A stretch of 64,000 bases of DNA. Source: Prostheceraeus crozeri (taxonomy: Eukaryota > Platyhelminthes > Polycladida > Euryleptidae). This document shows, in pieces, positions 22,758 to 30,831 of the stretch. Where the stretch lies: assembly GCA_907163375.1 (NCBI GenBank), contig CAJQUW010012527.1:124001-188000 (forward strand), read 5' to 3'. The number at the start of each line of letters is the position of its first letter. The first letter of the stretch is position 1. Position numbers and translations under genes: made by a program. The notes under the pieces were generated by a model. It saw nothing but the letters and a program-made list of their open reading frames with translations, made no database searches and had not been told where the DNA came from.

Positions 22758-22973
22758 ATGAAGCAGATGTGTTGCTTGCCATGTAATGAGCCGCCAGAGG
22801 TGAATGTCGTTGTCACTTGCACTTGCTGCGCCAGCTCTCACAATGAAACCCCTAAGCAATGTGAACACGATCGCAAAACCGCTAAAGCTAAATGCTGCAG
22901 TTGTTGTAAATGTAGAAAGGCAAGAAAACAAAAGGATGAGAAGGAGAAAAAAGAGTCAGTCGTCATCGACTGA
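22758..22973 (+). CDS. small Cys-rich protein (Polinton)
   Basis: The protein has 71 residues with 13 Cys in three clusters (MKQMCCLPC, VTCTCCASS, CCSCCKCRK) and a charged Lys/Glu tail. It starts 2 bp after the previous gene and overlaps the integrase start in another frame. It is probably metal-binding. It could be spurious, but the cysteine clustering is striking. Confidence 0.5.
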   Translation: MKQMCCLPCNEPPEVNVVVTCTCCASSHNETPKQCEHDRKTAKAKCCSCCKCRKARKQKDEKEKKESVVID

Positions 22974-24024
22974 ACGTTTGAAGTCAATCTATTATGATGT
23001 AAAACATCCGGCAGGATTTGCATCTATCAAGAAATTATCAAAAGGGAGTGGTCTTCCACAATCACAATTGAAACGATGGTTAAAGGGTCAGGCTACCTAT
23101 ACACTCCACAAACAAGCGAAAAAGAAGTACCGCACCCGCCATTATATTGTTCATGACATCGATGAGCAGTGGCAAGCAGATTTGTGTGATGTTGCCTCCA
23201 TTTCAAAACATAACTCGGGCAATAATTTTATTTTAACCGTCATTGATATTTTCTCGCGTTATGCGTGGGCTCAACCTTTAAAAACTAAAGAAGGGAAAGG
23301 AGTAGCAAAAGCATTCCAAACAATTTTTCGAGAAGGCCGCATTCCAAAAAGAATTCAGAGTGATCAAGGAAAAGAGTTTGAAAATCAGCATGTGACAAGA
23401 TTATTTGAGAGGCATGACATTGAGTTGTTTAGTGTAAAGAGTGCTTATAAAGCTGCACTCGTTGAACGTTTTAATCGCACATTAAAAAATCGCTTGTGGC
23501 GACATTTTACTGCCAACTTGACACAAAATTGGACAAAGGTTCTACAAGATACACTCCATGCCTACAATCACTCTATCCATCGTTCTATTGGACTCAGACC
23601 AGTAGATGTAAATGCTGACAATGTAGATAAAGTGCGCGAATCATTCCAACGTAAACGCACTCATGTGAAAAGTGATGTGAAAATTGGTGATAAAGTTCGT
23701 ATCTCAAAAGTGAAAAGTGTTTTTGCTAAAGGGTACCTTCCGAATTGGACAGAGGAGGTATTTACAGTATCAAGGATTAATCAAAAAGACTCTCCGACCA
23801 CCTACAAGTTGAAAGATTACGATAATGAAGAAATTGAGGATAGCTTTTACCGCGATGAGATTGAGGTAGTCACTGAAAGTGAAACATATTTGGTAGAGAA
23901 AATCATTCGATGTAAAAAACGGCAAGGTGAAGAATGGTGTCTTGTTAAATGGACTGGTTATCCTTCAAGTATGAACTCTTGGATGCGTCGTGCTGACATC
24001 TTTCACCTAAGTGATCGACAGTGA
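22936..24024 (+). CDS. Polinton integrase (RVE, DDE type) with C-terminal chromodomain
   Basis: The protein has 362 residues from ATG 22936 (an upstream in-frame ATG at 22843 is possible). The retroviral-type catalytic triad is visible: D in EQWQADLCD (about residue 82), D in IQSDQGKEF (143) and E in ALVERFNRTLK (177). The C-terminus has an SH3-like region and then a chromodomain (YLVEKIIRCKKRQGEEW, VKWTGYP). In Polintons this protein inserts the linear DNA with a 6-bp duplication, which agrees with the TAGAGT seen here. No reverse transcriptase or gag lies nearby, so it is not an LTR element. Confidence 0.93.
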   Translation: MRRRKKSQSSSTERLKSIYYDVKHPAGFASIKKLSKGSGLPQSQLKRWLKGQATYTLHKQAKKKYRTRHYIVHDIDEQWQADLCDVASISKHNSGNNFILTVIDIFSRYAWAQPLKTKEGKGVAKAFQTIFREGRIPKRIQSDQGKEFENQHVTRLFERHDIELFSVKSAYKAALVERFNRTLKNRLWRHFTANLTQNWTKVLQDTLHAYNHSIHRSIGLRPVDVNADNVDKVRESFQRKRTHVKSDVKIGDKVRISKVKSVFAKGYLPNWTEEVFTVSRINQKDSPTTYKLKDYDNEEIEDSFYRDEIEVVTESETYLVEKIIRCKKRQGEEWCLVKWTGYPSSMNSWMRRADIFHLSDRQ

Positions 24025-24065
24025 TTCATGCAAAGTTGTAACTAACAATGTTTAGGATTTGAGCT

Positions 24066-24521
24066 ATGAATCCAACTGCCTCATTTTATTCACGACCCTC
24101 CTATGTAAGTGGTGGAGGACAAATTTACATCGGCGCTCGCCGCCAACGTGGAGGTAGCATACTTGGTGCACTGAAATCTGTTGTAGCACCTCTCATATCC
24201 AATGTCGGTAGATCTTTAAAACGAAATGTTTTAAGTAATGCCGTTGGCTTTGCTGGTGATGTTGCTAGTGATCTTTCCAGAGGTAGAAGTTTTAAGAGCA
24301 ATTTGTTGAATCGTGGGAAGGAACGCGGTTTAAAAACATTGAAGCAGACCTTTGCTGGTGTTACTCAAGGAAAGAAATCACCTAAACGAATGAAAAAAGG
24401 AAGGAGGAAACATCGCGGAGCTGGTAAGGTGCGATCTTCAGTCAAAAGGCATTCACGCAAACGTCGCAGAGGCTCTAATCATTCATCAGGCGCTAAACGA
24501 CGACGCTGCCACAACTTCTAA
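24066..24521 (+). CDS. Polinton pVI-like minor virion protein
   Basis: The protein has 151 residues with GQIYIGARRQRGGSILGALK near residues 18-37, an amphipathic segment, and a strongly basic tail ending RKRRRGS...AKRRR. The 'GG.iY.G...QRG.GI' start and basic tail match the pVI-like protein that precedes the capsid gene in Polintons and adintoviruses. The next gene starts 2 bp after its stop. Confidence 0.7.
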   Translation: MNPTASFYSRPSYVSGGGQIYIGARRQRGGSILGALKSVVAPLISNVGRSLKRNVLSNAVGFAGDVASDLSRGRSFKSNLLNRGKERGLKTLKQTFAGVTQGKKSPKRMKKGRRKHRGAGKVRSSVKRHSRKRRRGSNHSSGAKRRRCHNF

Positions 24522-24523
24522 TC

Positions 24524-25801
24524 ATGGAGTGTAAAACTTCTGGTTTTTGTTTGTTTGATCAACAAGCCATACAGACAGATATTCTTAGTTCAAGTATTGT
24601 AGATTATCATCCTCGAACAGCTGAGAATGCTGGCCCCATTGAATTTGTTATTCCTGGTGGTAGTGATGACTACATAGATTTGAGTTATGCGATGGTTGAT
24701 TTGAGGTTTAGAATTCAGCAAGCAGATGGAACTGCTATTGACGATACACATAAAGTTGGACTGAACAATTTACCATTGACTACATTACTTCGTGATGTTT
24801 CTCTAACGATTGGAGAGCAGCAGGTGGAAGGTGGTCAAAGCGATTATCCCTATAAATCATATTTCAATCATGTATCACAGTTTCATCCAGCAGCACAAAA
24901 AAGTCATATGGAAGCCATGGGATGGTACAGAGATGAAGCAGGAAAATTTGATGTTGAAACAAACAGTGGCTTTGTAAAGCGATCTGCTATGATTAAAGAT
25001 AGTAGAGTATGTCAGCTATATGGTCCGCTAAATTTAGACTTCTTTAGACAGTCAAAGTTTTTACTCTGTAATACCAGCATGCGACTCAAGCTGACATTGA
25101 ATAAGCCTGAATTTGCGCTGAATGCATTTGCTAAAGTTGACAATTTTAGAATTCATGTGGAAGATATTGCACTTTACATTCGCCGAGTAGTACCGAATCC
25201 AAGTGTCATTAGAGGACATGCTGAAGGTCTTAACCGCCAAAATGCCATTTACCCCGTTCAGCATACAAAGCTTCTCACCTTTACAATTCCGAAAGATCAA
25301 AAGAGTTTCATGAAAGATGGCCTCTTTCCATCGGAAGCACCGAAGCTCCTCATGGTGGCAATGGTTGAAAATGACGCATTTAATGGTAATATAAAGAAGA
25401 ATCCTTTCAATTTTAAACACAATCAGTTAAGTGAAATTGCTTTACGTGTAAATGGTGTGAGTCATCCTGGTCCACCCTACAAACCAGATTTTGCTGCGGA
25501 TCAATTTATGCGCAGTTATGTTGATTTTATGGATGTATTTGGCTTTTACAATACGGATGACACCAACGGACTGACTATGAAAGAGTTTAAGAGTGGATAT
25601 ACTATTTATGCATTTGATTTGACTGCTGACAGCGATATTAGTGCACCCTATCGTCAAGCGAACGTGCCTCATAATATTCGTTTGGATTTGACGTTCAAAA
25701 GAACACTACCTGAGACGATCAATGTATTAATTTATGCAGTCTTCGATTCAAACATTGAAAGTACAAAGTATCGTGACGTGATTCTTCAGTATAATCGTTA
25801 A
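24524..25801 (+). CDS. Polinton major capsid protein (double jelly-roll)
   Basis: The protein has 425 residues. It follows the Polinton major-capsid pattern: SDDYIDLSYAMVDLRFRI, then the vertex-forming region LNNLPLTTLLRDVSLTIGEQ, PYKSYFNH, and in the second half FPSEAPKLLMVAMVENDAF, NPFNFKHNQLSEIALRVNG and YAFDLTAD. The stop overlaps the protease start by one base (TAATG). Confidence 0.88.
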   Translation: MECKTSGFCLFDQQAIQTDILSSSIVDYHPRTAENAGPIEFVIPGGSDDYIDLSYAMVDLRFRIQQADGTAIDDTHKVGLNNLPLTTLLRDVSLTIGEQQVEGGQSDYPYKSYFNHVSQFHPAAQKSHMEAMGWYRDEAGKFDVETNSGFVKRSAMIKDSRVCQLYGPLNLDFFRQSKFLLCNTSMRLKLTLNKPEFALNAFAKVDNFRIHVEDIALYIRRVVPNPSVIRGHAEGLNRQNAIYPVQHTKLLTFTIPKDQKSFMKDGLFPSEAPKLLMVAMVENDAFNGNIKKNPFNFKHNQLSEIALRVNGVSHPGPPYKPDFAADQFMRSYVDFMDVFGFYNTDDTNGLTMKEFKSGYTIYAFDLTADSDISAPYRQANVPHNIRLDLTFKRTLPETINVLIYAVFDSNIESTKYRDVILQYNR

Positions 25802-26271
25802 TGAGTTGGTTGACTGCTGACGATATTAAGACTAAAGTGCAGCGTAATGCAGACGAAGCGACGTTGAAAGCTTTCGATAATGTCTATTCACTCGATACCT
25901 TACCACCTGCAGTAAATCACTATCCCATCTTTATTGTGCTAAACACTCATTCGCAGAATTTAGGCGGTGAGCATTGGAAACATTGGAAAGCGATCTTTAT
26001 TGGAGAAGACCGACGTGGTGAACTATTTGACTCTCTTGCTCAACCTCCAAATATACCAACACAGCAGTGGTTGAGAAAACATACGCGTCAATATCAGCGA
26101 AATGAACGCATACTACAACATCCACTTTCATCAACGTGTGGTGCTTTTGTACTGTACTTCATCTTAAAACGTTTATATGTATCTCGATTTGCATCTATTA
26201 TTCAAAACTTTTCATGTAATCCATCCTCTAATGAAAAAATGATTTGTAAGTTCTATCATGATTTGAAATAA
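25801..26271 (+). CDS. Polinton maturation protease (adenain/Ulp1-like cysteine protease)
   Basis: The protein has 156 residues, with His in GGEHWKHWK, the acidic partner in GELFDSLAQ, and Cys in SSTCGAFVLYF, the order of adenain-type proteases that cleave capsid precursors. Family length is about 150 to 200. It is the last gene of the left + strand block. AATAAA follows at 26267-26272. Confidence 0.9.
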   Translation: MSWLTADDIKTKVQRNADEATLKAFDNVYSLDTLPPAVNHYPIFIVLNTHSQNLGGEHWKHWKAIFIGEDRRGELFDSLAQPPNIPTQQWLRKHTRQYQRNERILQHPLSSTCGAFVLYFILKRLYVSRFASIIQNFSCNPSSNEKMICKFYHDLK

Positions 26272-26302
26272 AAACATCATGTTGGAAAAATTGTTTTTTA
26301 TT
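26267..26302. terminator. convergent poly(A) signals between protease and TBP-like gene
   Basis: AATAAA on the + strand (26267-26272) and TTTATT (AATAAA on the - strand, 26297-26302) face each other where the two gene blocks converge. Confidence 0.6.
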
Positions 26303-26843
26303 TTACAATCCGCTGGGTACGTACATACTCAATGAGATAGTCTAGGATCACATTTGCTTGTACATGAGATTTTAGTCCAGTAATGATCACTTTACTATTA
26401 TGAAAGATTGCCACATGCACAGGTAACCAACAACTAATAAGAGCTGCAGGAAAAAGTTCGGGTTCATAACACAAATTGTAACTGCTGGTACGAATCTTCA
26501 AAAATGATAGACTGTCACTCAATTGAGTAGAGATCACCATATTGTCCACAATCAGATTCGACATCACACACCTCTCCCTCTTCCATATCCGACGTAGTAG
26601 TCTTTGTAGCTCTAAGCGCATTGACTGCGCCGATGAATGAGAAAGGGCGCCGAGAATCTGTACAGTCCCATTTGGGAAGAGTTGAAGATTCCGTGAATTG
26701 TTCATCTTCACCACTAACATTTGAGGACGGCCCGGGTAATACTTGCTGTTTGGAAGCTGTTGGTGTAATGTTGTGAGATCGATTTTGGTGTAGAGTCTGA
26801 AGCGACGGAGAATGTTGACGATGGTGTAGCGATGGCGCTTCAT
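26298..26843 (-). CDS. TATA-binding-protein-like protein encoded by the Polinton
   Basis: The protein has 181 residues from the ATG at 26843-26841 (start MKRHRYTIVNILRRFRLY), the length of a TBP core. It contains two pseudo-repeats. The first is KIDLTTLHQQLPNSKYYPGR, MLVVKMNNSRNLQLFPNGTV and QILGALSHSSAQS. The second is NLIVDNMVISTQL, SYNLCYEPELFPAALIS and VAIFHNSKVIITGLKSHVQA. These match the TBP core text (IVSTVNL, Y-P-x-R, I-F-x-SGK-hh-x-TGAK, YEPELFP) in order and in both halves. TBP nucleates transcription at TATA boxes, and several Polinton genes here have clear TATA boxes. An open frame extends 48 codons upstream of the chosen ATG but there it is antiphase to the neighbouring gene. The family assignment is from pattern; the viral role is inference. 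Confidence 0.82.
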   Translation of the reverse strand: MKRHRYTIVNILRRFRLYTKIDLTTLHQQLPNSKYYPGRPQMLVVKMNNSRNLQLFPNGTVQILGALSHSSAQSMRLELQRLLRRIWKRERCVMSNLIVDNMVISTQLSDSLSFLKIRTSSYNLCYEPELFPAALISCWLPVHVAIFHNSKVIITGLKSHVQANVILDYLIEYVRTQRIVK

Positions 26844-27165
26844 GATGAAAGAATGAGTAAATTGAGCGATGTACCTTCCTTTTATACTTTTCCCAACTAC
26901 CTTGATGAAATGTGAAGTTAGTATGAAGTTGGGAATGATAGAGTTGAATTCGCTGATTGTTGACGCGCAGCCAGATGCGATTTCCAATACGTGAATGTCT
27001 TTTCATATAGAAGTATTTCAAGTCCTTCATGATATGATGTAGAGATTGAAAATGACGATAAGATAAAGCAAACTCTCTTCTCACATTTCCAGTTGAATCT
27101 TTGAAATAGACGTTTCGATCATGATCCGTTTCAATACGTTGTAGGGAATCTAATTTCCAACTCAT
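26515..27165 (-). CDS. PC4-like protein 1 of the Polinton, with a long polar tail overlapping the TBP-like gene
   Basis: The protein has 216 residues. Residues 1-60 read LDSLQRIETDHDRNVYFKD, REFALSYRHFQSLHHIMKDL, a short beta-beta-beta-alpha unit resembling the single-strand-binding domain of transcription coactivator PC4/p15 (R-V-x-x-F-x-G-x-x-Y-V-D-I ... KGISL-x-x-x-QW-x-x-L). A second block (GNRIWLRVNNQRIQLYHS ... WEKYKRKVHRSIYSFF) is shared with the next gene. The tail is polar and acidic (EEGEVCDVESD) and lies over the TBP-like frame. Confidence 0.6.
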   Translation of the reverse strand: MSWKLDSLQRIETDHDRNVYFKDSTGNVRREFALSYRHFQSLHHIMKDLKYFYMKRHSRIGNRIWLRVNNQRIQLYHSQLHTNFTFHQGSWEKYKRKVHRSIYSFFHHEAPSLHHRQHSPSLQTLHQNRSHNITPTASKQQVLPGPSSNVSGEDEQFTESSTLPKWDCTDSRRPFSFIGAVNALRATKTTTSDMEEGEVCDVESDCGQYGDLYSIE

Positions 27166-27187
27166 GATGTGTGGTAGTCATGTCTGA

Positions 27188-27544
27188 TTAAGATTTGCAT
27201 AGTAGGGCGATGAACTCACGACGAATAAATGTCATGAGGGAGCGATGTATATATCTTCTATACTTCTCCCAATTGTATTTGCGAAATGAGAAACAGTTTG
27301 CGGAATGAGAATGGTAGATTTGAATTTCATTTCTGTAATGTTGAAGCCAAACTTGATCACCCAAGGAGATGAATCTTAATGTTTCAAAATATTCCAAATC
27401 CCTCATGATATCATTGAGGTTGACAAATTGTCGCCATGTTAATGTAATTCCTCTTGATGTATGACCATGAGAATTTTTGAAATGTACGTTTCCATCACGA
27501 TCAACTCTGATATATTGTAGAGAGTCCAAAATCCAAGTCTTCAT
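27188..27544 (-). CDS. PC4-like protein 2 of the Polinton (paralogue)
   Basis: The protein has 118 residues from ATG 27544. LDSLQYIRVDRDGNVHFKN, RGITLTWRQFVNLNDIMRDL and GDQVWLQHYRNEIQIYHS ... WEKYRRYIHRSLMTFIRRE align end to end with the first half of the neighbour at 26515-27165, so this is a tandem duplication. 'RGITLTWRQFVNL' is close to the KGISLT-x-x-QW-x-x-L signature of PC4. The gene order on this strand is PC4-like 2, PC4-like 1, TBP-like. Confidence 0.62.
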   Translation of the reverse strand: MKTWILDSLQYIRVDRDGNVHFKNSHGHTSRGITLTWRQFVNLNDIMRDLEYFETLRFISLGDQVWLQHYRNEIQIYHSHSANCFSFRKYNWEKYRRYIHRSLMTFIRREFIALLCKS

Positions 27545-27579
27545 GATGTTATGCAAAGTTGCAGATCAGCAATATAAAA

Positions 27580-28976
27580 ATGTCGTTTTATCATATTTTG
27601 CTTAGCAAAGCGGCTACAAAGAGATTTACTAGTAATCGAGCCGCACTCTTTTCTACTCCCATTGATCATGCACAACAGCTAAATGGAAATTGGGAAGTGG
27701 GTGTCACTCAACTTGTTTATAGCAACTGTGTCTATACTTTTGATCATGAGGTGATGACTATTAATATGAGGCGTACAGCTGCTTATCAATGTGAAAAGGG
27801 GTGCCGAGTACACATTCCACAGTGGCCAAAGAAAGATCTCTTATCATGTAAAAAGTTTATATATGATTTCTTGAATAAAGCGAGTAAACATATTGTCCAA
27901 TTTACTCCGCACAATGATGATTATAATTATGTACATCATGTAGTTGAGAAAGATTGGATTGTTGGTTGAAGTCCAAGTTTAAGAAATGATTTAGGTTACC
28001 TCGCTAGCGCCTTAACAAGCTATGATAATTTTAACGTTAATTACCACATAAGTGGTCATAAACAGTTAATATATCGAGAGGAAGCTTATTATGTAGATCT
28101 TATTCCAAGAAATGAGAAGACGTTGGTGAAGAAGATTGTGATTAAGCCAAGAAAGACAAACATGACTCCTGAAACATTATTGAAGAAATTTAATTATCTC
28201 CTTCGAGTTGATGGCAAACAAGTGGCAACATTGACTTATATTAAATCATCTAATCATATTGCAATAAGCAAATTAAATGATGATGATCTAGTATTAGTTT
28301 GTTCAAAAGATTTTCATCAGTTCTTACGACATCGTTCTGCAGCTGTTCATGAAAAATCTGATATGCAACATTTGCCATGTGAATGGTCAAATCAATTTGA
28401 TACAGAATGGACCGTATCTTTATACAGAAAGTGTGTAGAGCCATTAGGTGGTATCTTACATGAAACAAGAGTGTTGATGCCTCGCATTATTACTTCGGTT
28501 AAATTGGTTGTAGATTATTTAAATGAAGTGATTAATGAGCAACATATTTCATTTTCTGAAAAAGAAGGTACTTTGTCTCTCACTATAAGTGGAAAAGGTA
28601 TTGAACTAATTATGGATAAAACTCTAATGGACATTTTGGGTTTTGATCAAAATATCTTTAAAAGTGGTACTGTAACCAAAGCTAGCGCAGACATGTCGCT
28701 ATCGCGTCGTATTAACTATTTTCAGATATATTCCAATATTGGTGAAGATGTACGTGTGGGAGATGTTGAAGCTCCATTGCTAGCAATGATACCATAACAG
28801 CCAAAAAGCTGCAGTATTTTATCTGAGCATACTTTCAAGAAAGTGCATTATACAAAGTTGAAATCAAACTACATCCCACAAATTGATATTGCCATTTATG
28901 ACGATGCTGGTGCGTTGATTCCTTTTCATAAAGATGCTGTGACAAGTATCACACTCCATTTCCGAATGAAGAGTTA
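27580..28976 (+). CDS. Polinton penton-like capsid protein, copy 1 (interrupted)
   Basis: The N-terminus has FYHILLSKAATKRFTSN followed by QQLNGNWEVGVTQLVYSNC, the 'L.G.WEVGL' signature of the Polinton minor capsid (penton-like) protein. Downstream text (HILMP-type, DILGF, SRRINYFQIYSNI, PLLAMIP) belongs to the same family. The frame is interrupted; about two breaks are apparent. It is a neighbour and apparent relative of the gene at 28987-30537. Confidence 0.75.
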
Positions 28977-28986
28977 ATGCAAACGT

Positions 28987-30537
28987 ATGCTAATATATTT
29001 TTCCAATGTGAATAATATGGAAAGTGAAAATAAGGACTCGTTTCTAATCTACTTGCCCAGTAATGCTTCTATGAATAAATTTCCCAAAAATAAACCATCA
29101 GACTATCGAGTAGAATTAAATCGGCCACTGCATTTAGAAGGTGAATGGGAGGTTGGCGTTTCTAGTATTTGCTATGATAGCAATATTCAGAATGTGAATG
29201 ATTTGGAAGAAATGATATTGACTCCTCGCACCCATGATGGAATAACGATGAATAATGCATTTCAGTTCCCATACAATTTAACGTCAGATGGAAAGTGGAA
29301 CTATGAATGGATTCAGATAAAATCAGATTCTTATGAACCATTTGGGAATGAGAAAATTATTAAGGCATTCAACAGTGGTAATACTTCCATCATGAAGAAT
29401 AAAAATCAGAAAGCTTATGAATTTACTATCTATCATTGGAGTGGGAGACAGTTCCTCCGCTTTCATTCTTTTACTAAAGGTCTTACGCTGAGGTTGGATA
29501 ATAAATTCTATCCACATCTTGGTTTTGGTCATGGACTACATCTAACATCAATTGCTACTGCAAATGTTAAAAAAGTTTATTCAAATCGAATCAACAAATT
29601 TCATTATAGATTTAAAATATTTGATGAAGATGTTGTAGAATGCGAAGAACGCATCATTTTGAAAAAGCGTGGTGTTCAACCTTTATCACTTATTGAGTTA
29701 GTAAAACGATGGAATGAGACTGTGGGTAAGAAGTATGGAGAGAAAATTATGGCGAACAAAAATAAGTTGGTTATTCAGAAATATAATGACAAACTTACAG
29801 TTTATTTCTTTCCAACCTTGCGTCATTTTGTAAGACATTATACACCTATTATTGGAAGCGGTGTGGTGTATGCTTCTCATGAATATCACACTAAAGCTGA
29901 TTCAGTTAATGATGAATGGTGGGTGGACATCTATGGCGATCGCATCAAGAAAATTTACCAGTCTTATGAAGAATCTAAAGTTGCTATCAATATAATGCCG
30001 CGTCTATATCATACAGTTGAAAGCTTCATTCATGTAGTAAATCCTTATATACAACAGAAGTTGAAGCATGTGATGAAAAGTAAATATGATGTAAAGACAC
30101 ACCACATTTCGTTTTCAATTGAAAATCAACGCGTTGTTCTGAGACTGGGTGATGACATTCAATGTCAATTGAGTAAAAATTTGAAAAAACTCTTTGGTTT
30201 TTCAATGCTACAAACAGTGTTTGCTGCTGCGCATACGATTGGTATAGAAACACCAATGACACTTGATAAACATGAACAGCACCTTTACATTCAAAGTGAT
30301 TTTATTCTACCTATTTCTGTTGGTGAAAAAAAAGAATACATTTTACGTGATTTCATTCATGATAAAGACGCTTCATATGGAATAGTCGAGAAGATGTTTG
30401 AATCTATTTTCTATCATCCCGTCGTCAAACAAACTATACCCTCTATTGCTATCAAAATTACCAATGGTTTACAAGAGTGCATCCATGTGAAAGATACTAA
30501 ATCCCTCGTAACTTTAGCGTTTCGGAAAACAAAGTGA
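28987..30537 (+). CDS. Polinton penton-like capsid protein, copy 2
   Basis: The protein has up to 516 residues (an internal ATG at 29017 is the likelier start). DSFLIYLPSNASMNKFPKNK, then LNRPLHLEGEWEVGVSSICY is the classic N-terminus of the minor capsid protein of Polintons and adintoviruses. The long middle (about residues 130-390) contains repeated beta-rich text of the same type as copy 1. AATAAA follows at 30561-30566. Confidence 0.8.
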   Translation: MLIYFSNVNNMESENKDSFLIYLPSNASMNKFPKNKPSDYRVELNRPLHLEGEWEVGVSSICYDSNIQNVNDLEEMILTPRTHDGITMNNAFQFPYNLTSDGKWNYEWIQIKSDSYEPFGNEKIIKAFNSGNTSIMKNKNQKAYEFTIYHWSGRQFLRFHSFTKGLTLRLDNKFYPHLGFGHGLHLTSIATANVKKVYSNRINKFHYRFKIFDEDVVECEERIILKKRGVQPLSLIELVKRWNETVGKKYGEKIMANKNKLVIQKYNDKLTVYFFPTLRHFVRHYTPIIGSGVVYASHEYHTKADSVNDEWWVDIYGDRIKKIYQSYEESKVAINIMPRLYHTVESFIHVVNPYIQQKLKHVMKSKYDVKTHHISFSIENQRVVLRLGDDIQCQLSKNLKKLFGFSMLQTVFAAAHTIGIETPMTLDKHEQHLYIQSDFILPISVGEKKEYILRDFIHDKDASYGIVEKMFESIFYHPVVKQTIPSIAIKITNGLQECIHVKDTKSLVTLAFRKTK

Positions 30538-30831
30538 AGTCATTGTGATATGTTTATTGAAATAAAAATATGTATATGAAAAAGTCTTTTCACAGATATA
30601 GGGGGAATGGGCTGACTGTAGGCATATATTCACAAGGAAGAAACGATCTCATGCGATACATAAAACAACCATGTATATCTACAAAAAGCAACATCAAAAT
30701 ACTGAGTTAAAGTTGATTATGTCAATACATCTCCTGAATGTGGTAGCGTGAGTTTTATTCTTTTGGGTGGTGGTATGTTTGTGTCAGGATGTCCATGTGG
30801 AAGAGATGTGTTATGTCCTATCCAACACCTC

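Noticed and set aside
22936-24024. LTR retrotransposon, suggested by the retroviral-type integrase and chromodomain
   Set aside because: There is no gag, protease-RT or LTRs nearby. The neighbours are ATPase, capsid and polymerase B genes, and the element ends carry 6-bp duplications with AG-starting inverted repeats, which is a Polinton.
26298-26987. Treating the TBP-like frame as a mere shadow of the overlapping PC4-like frame
   Set aside because: It matches TBP in two ordered repeats over the full core length and continues 217 bp beyond the end of the other frame. A chance shadow would not do this. Only the 48 codons upstream of the ATG at 26843 look like shadow.
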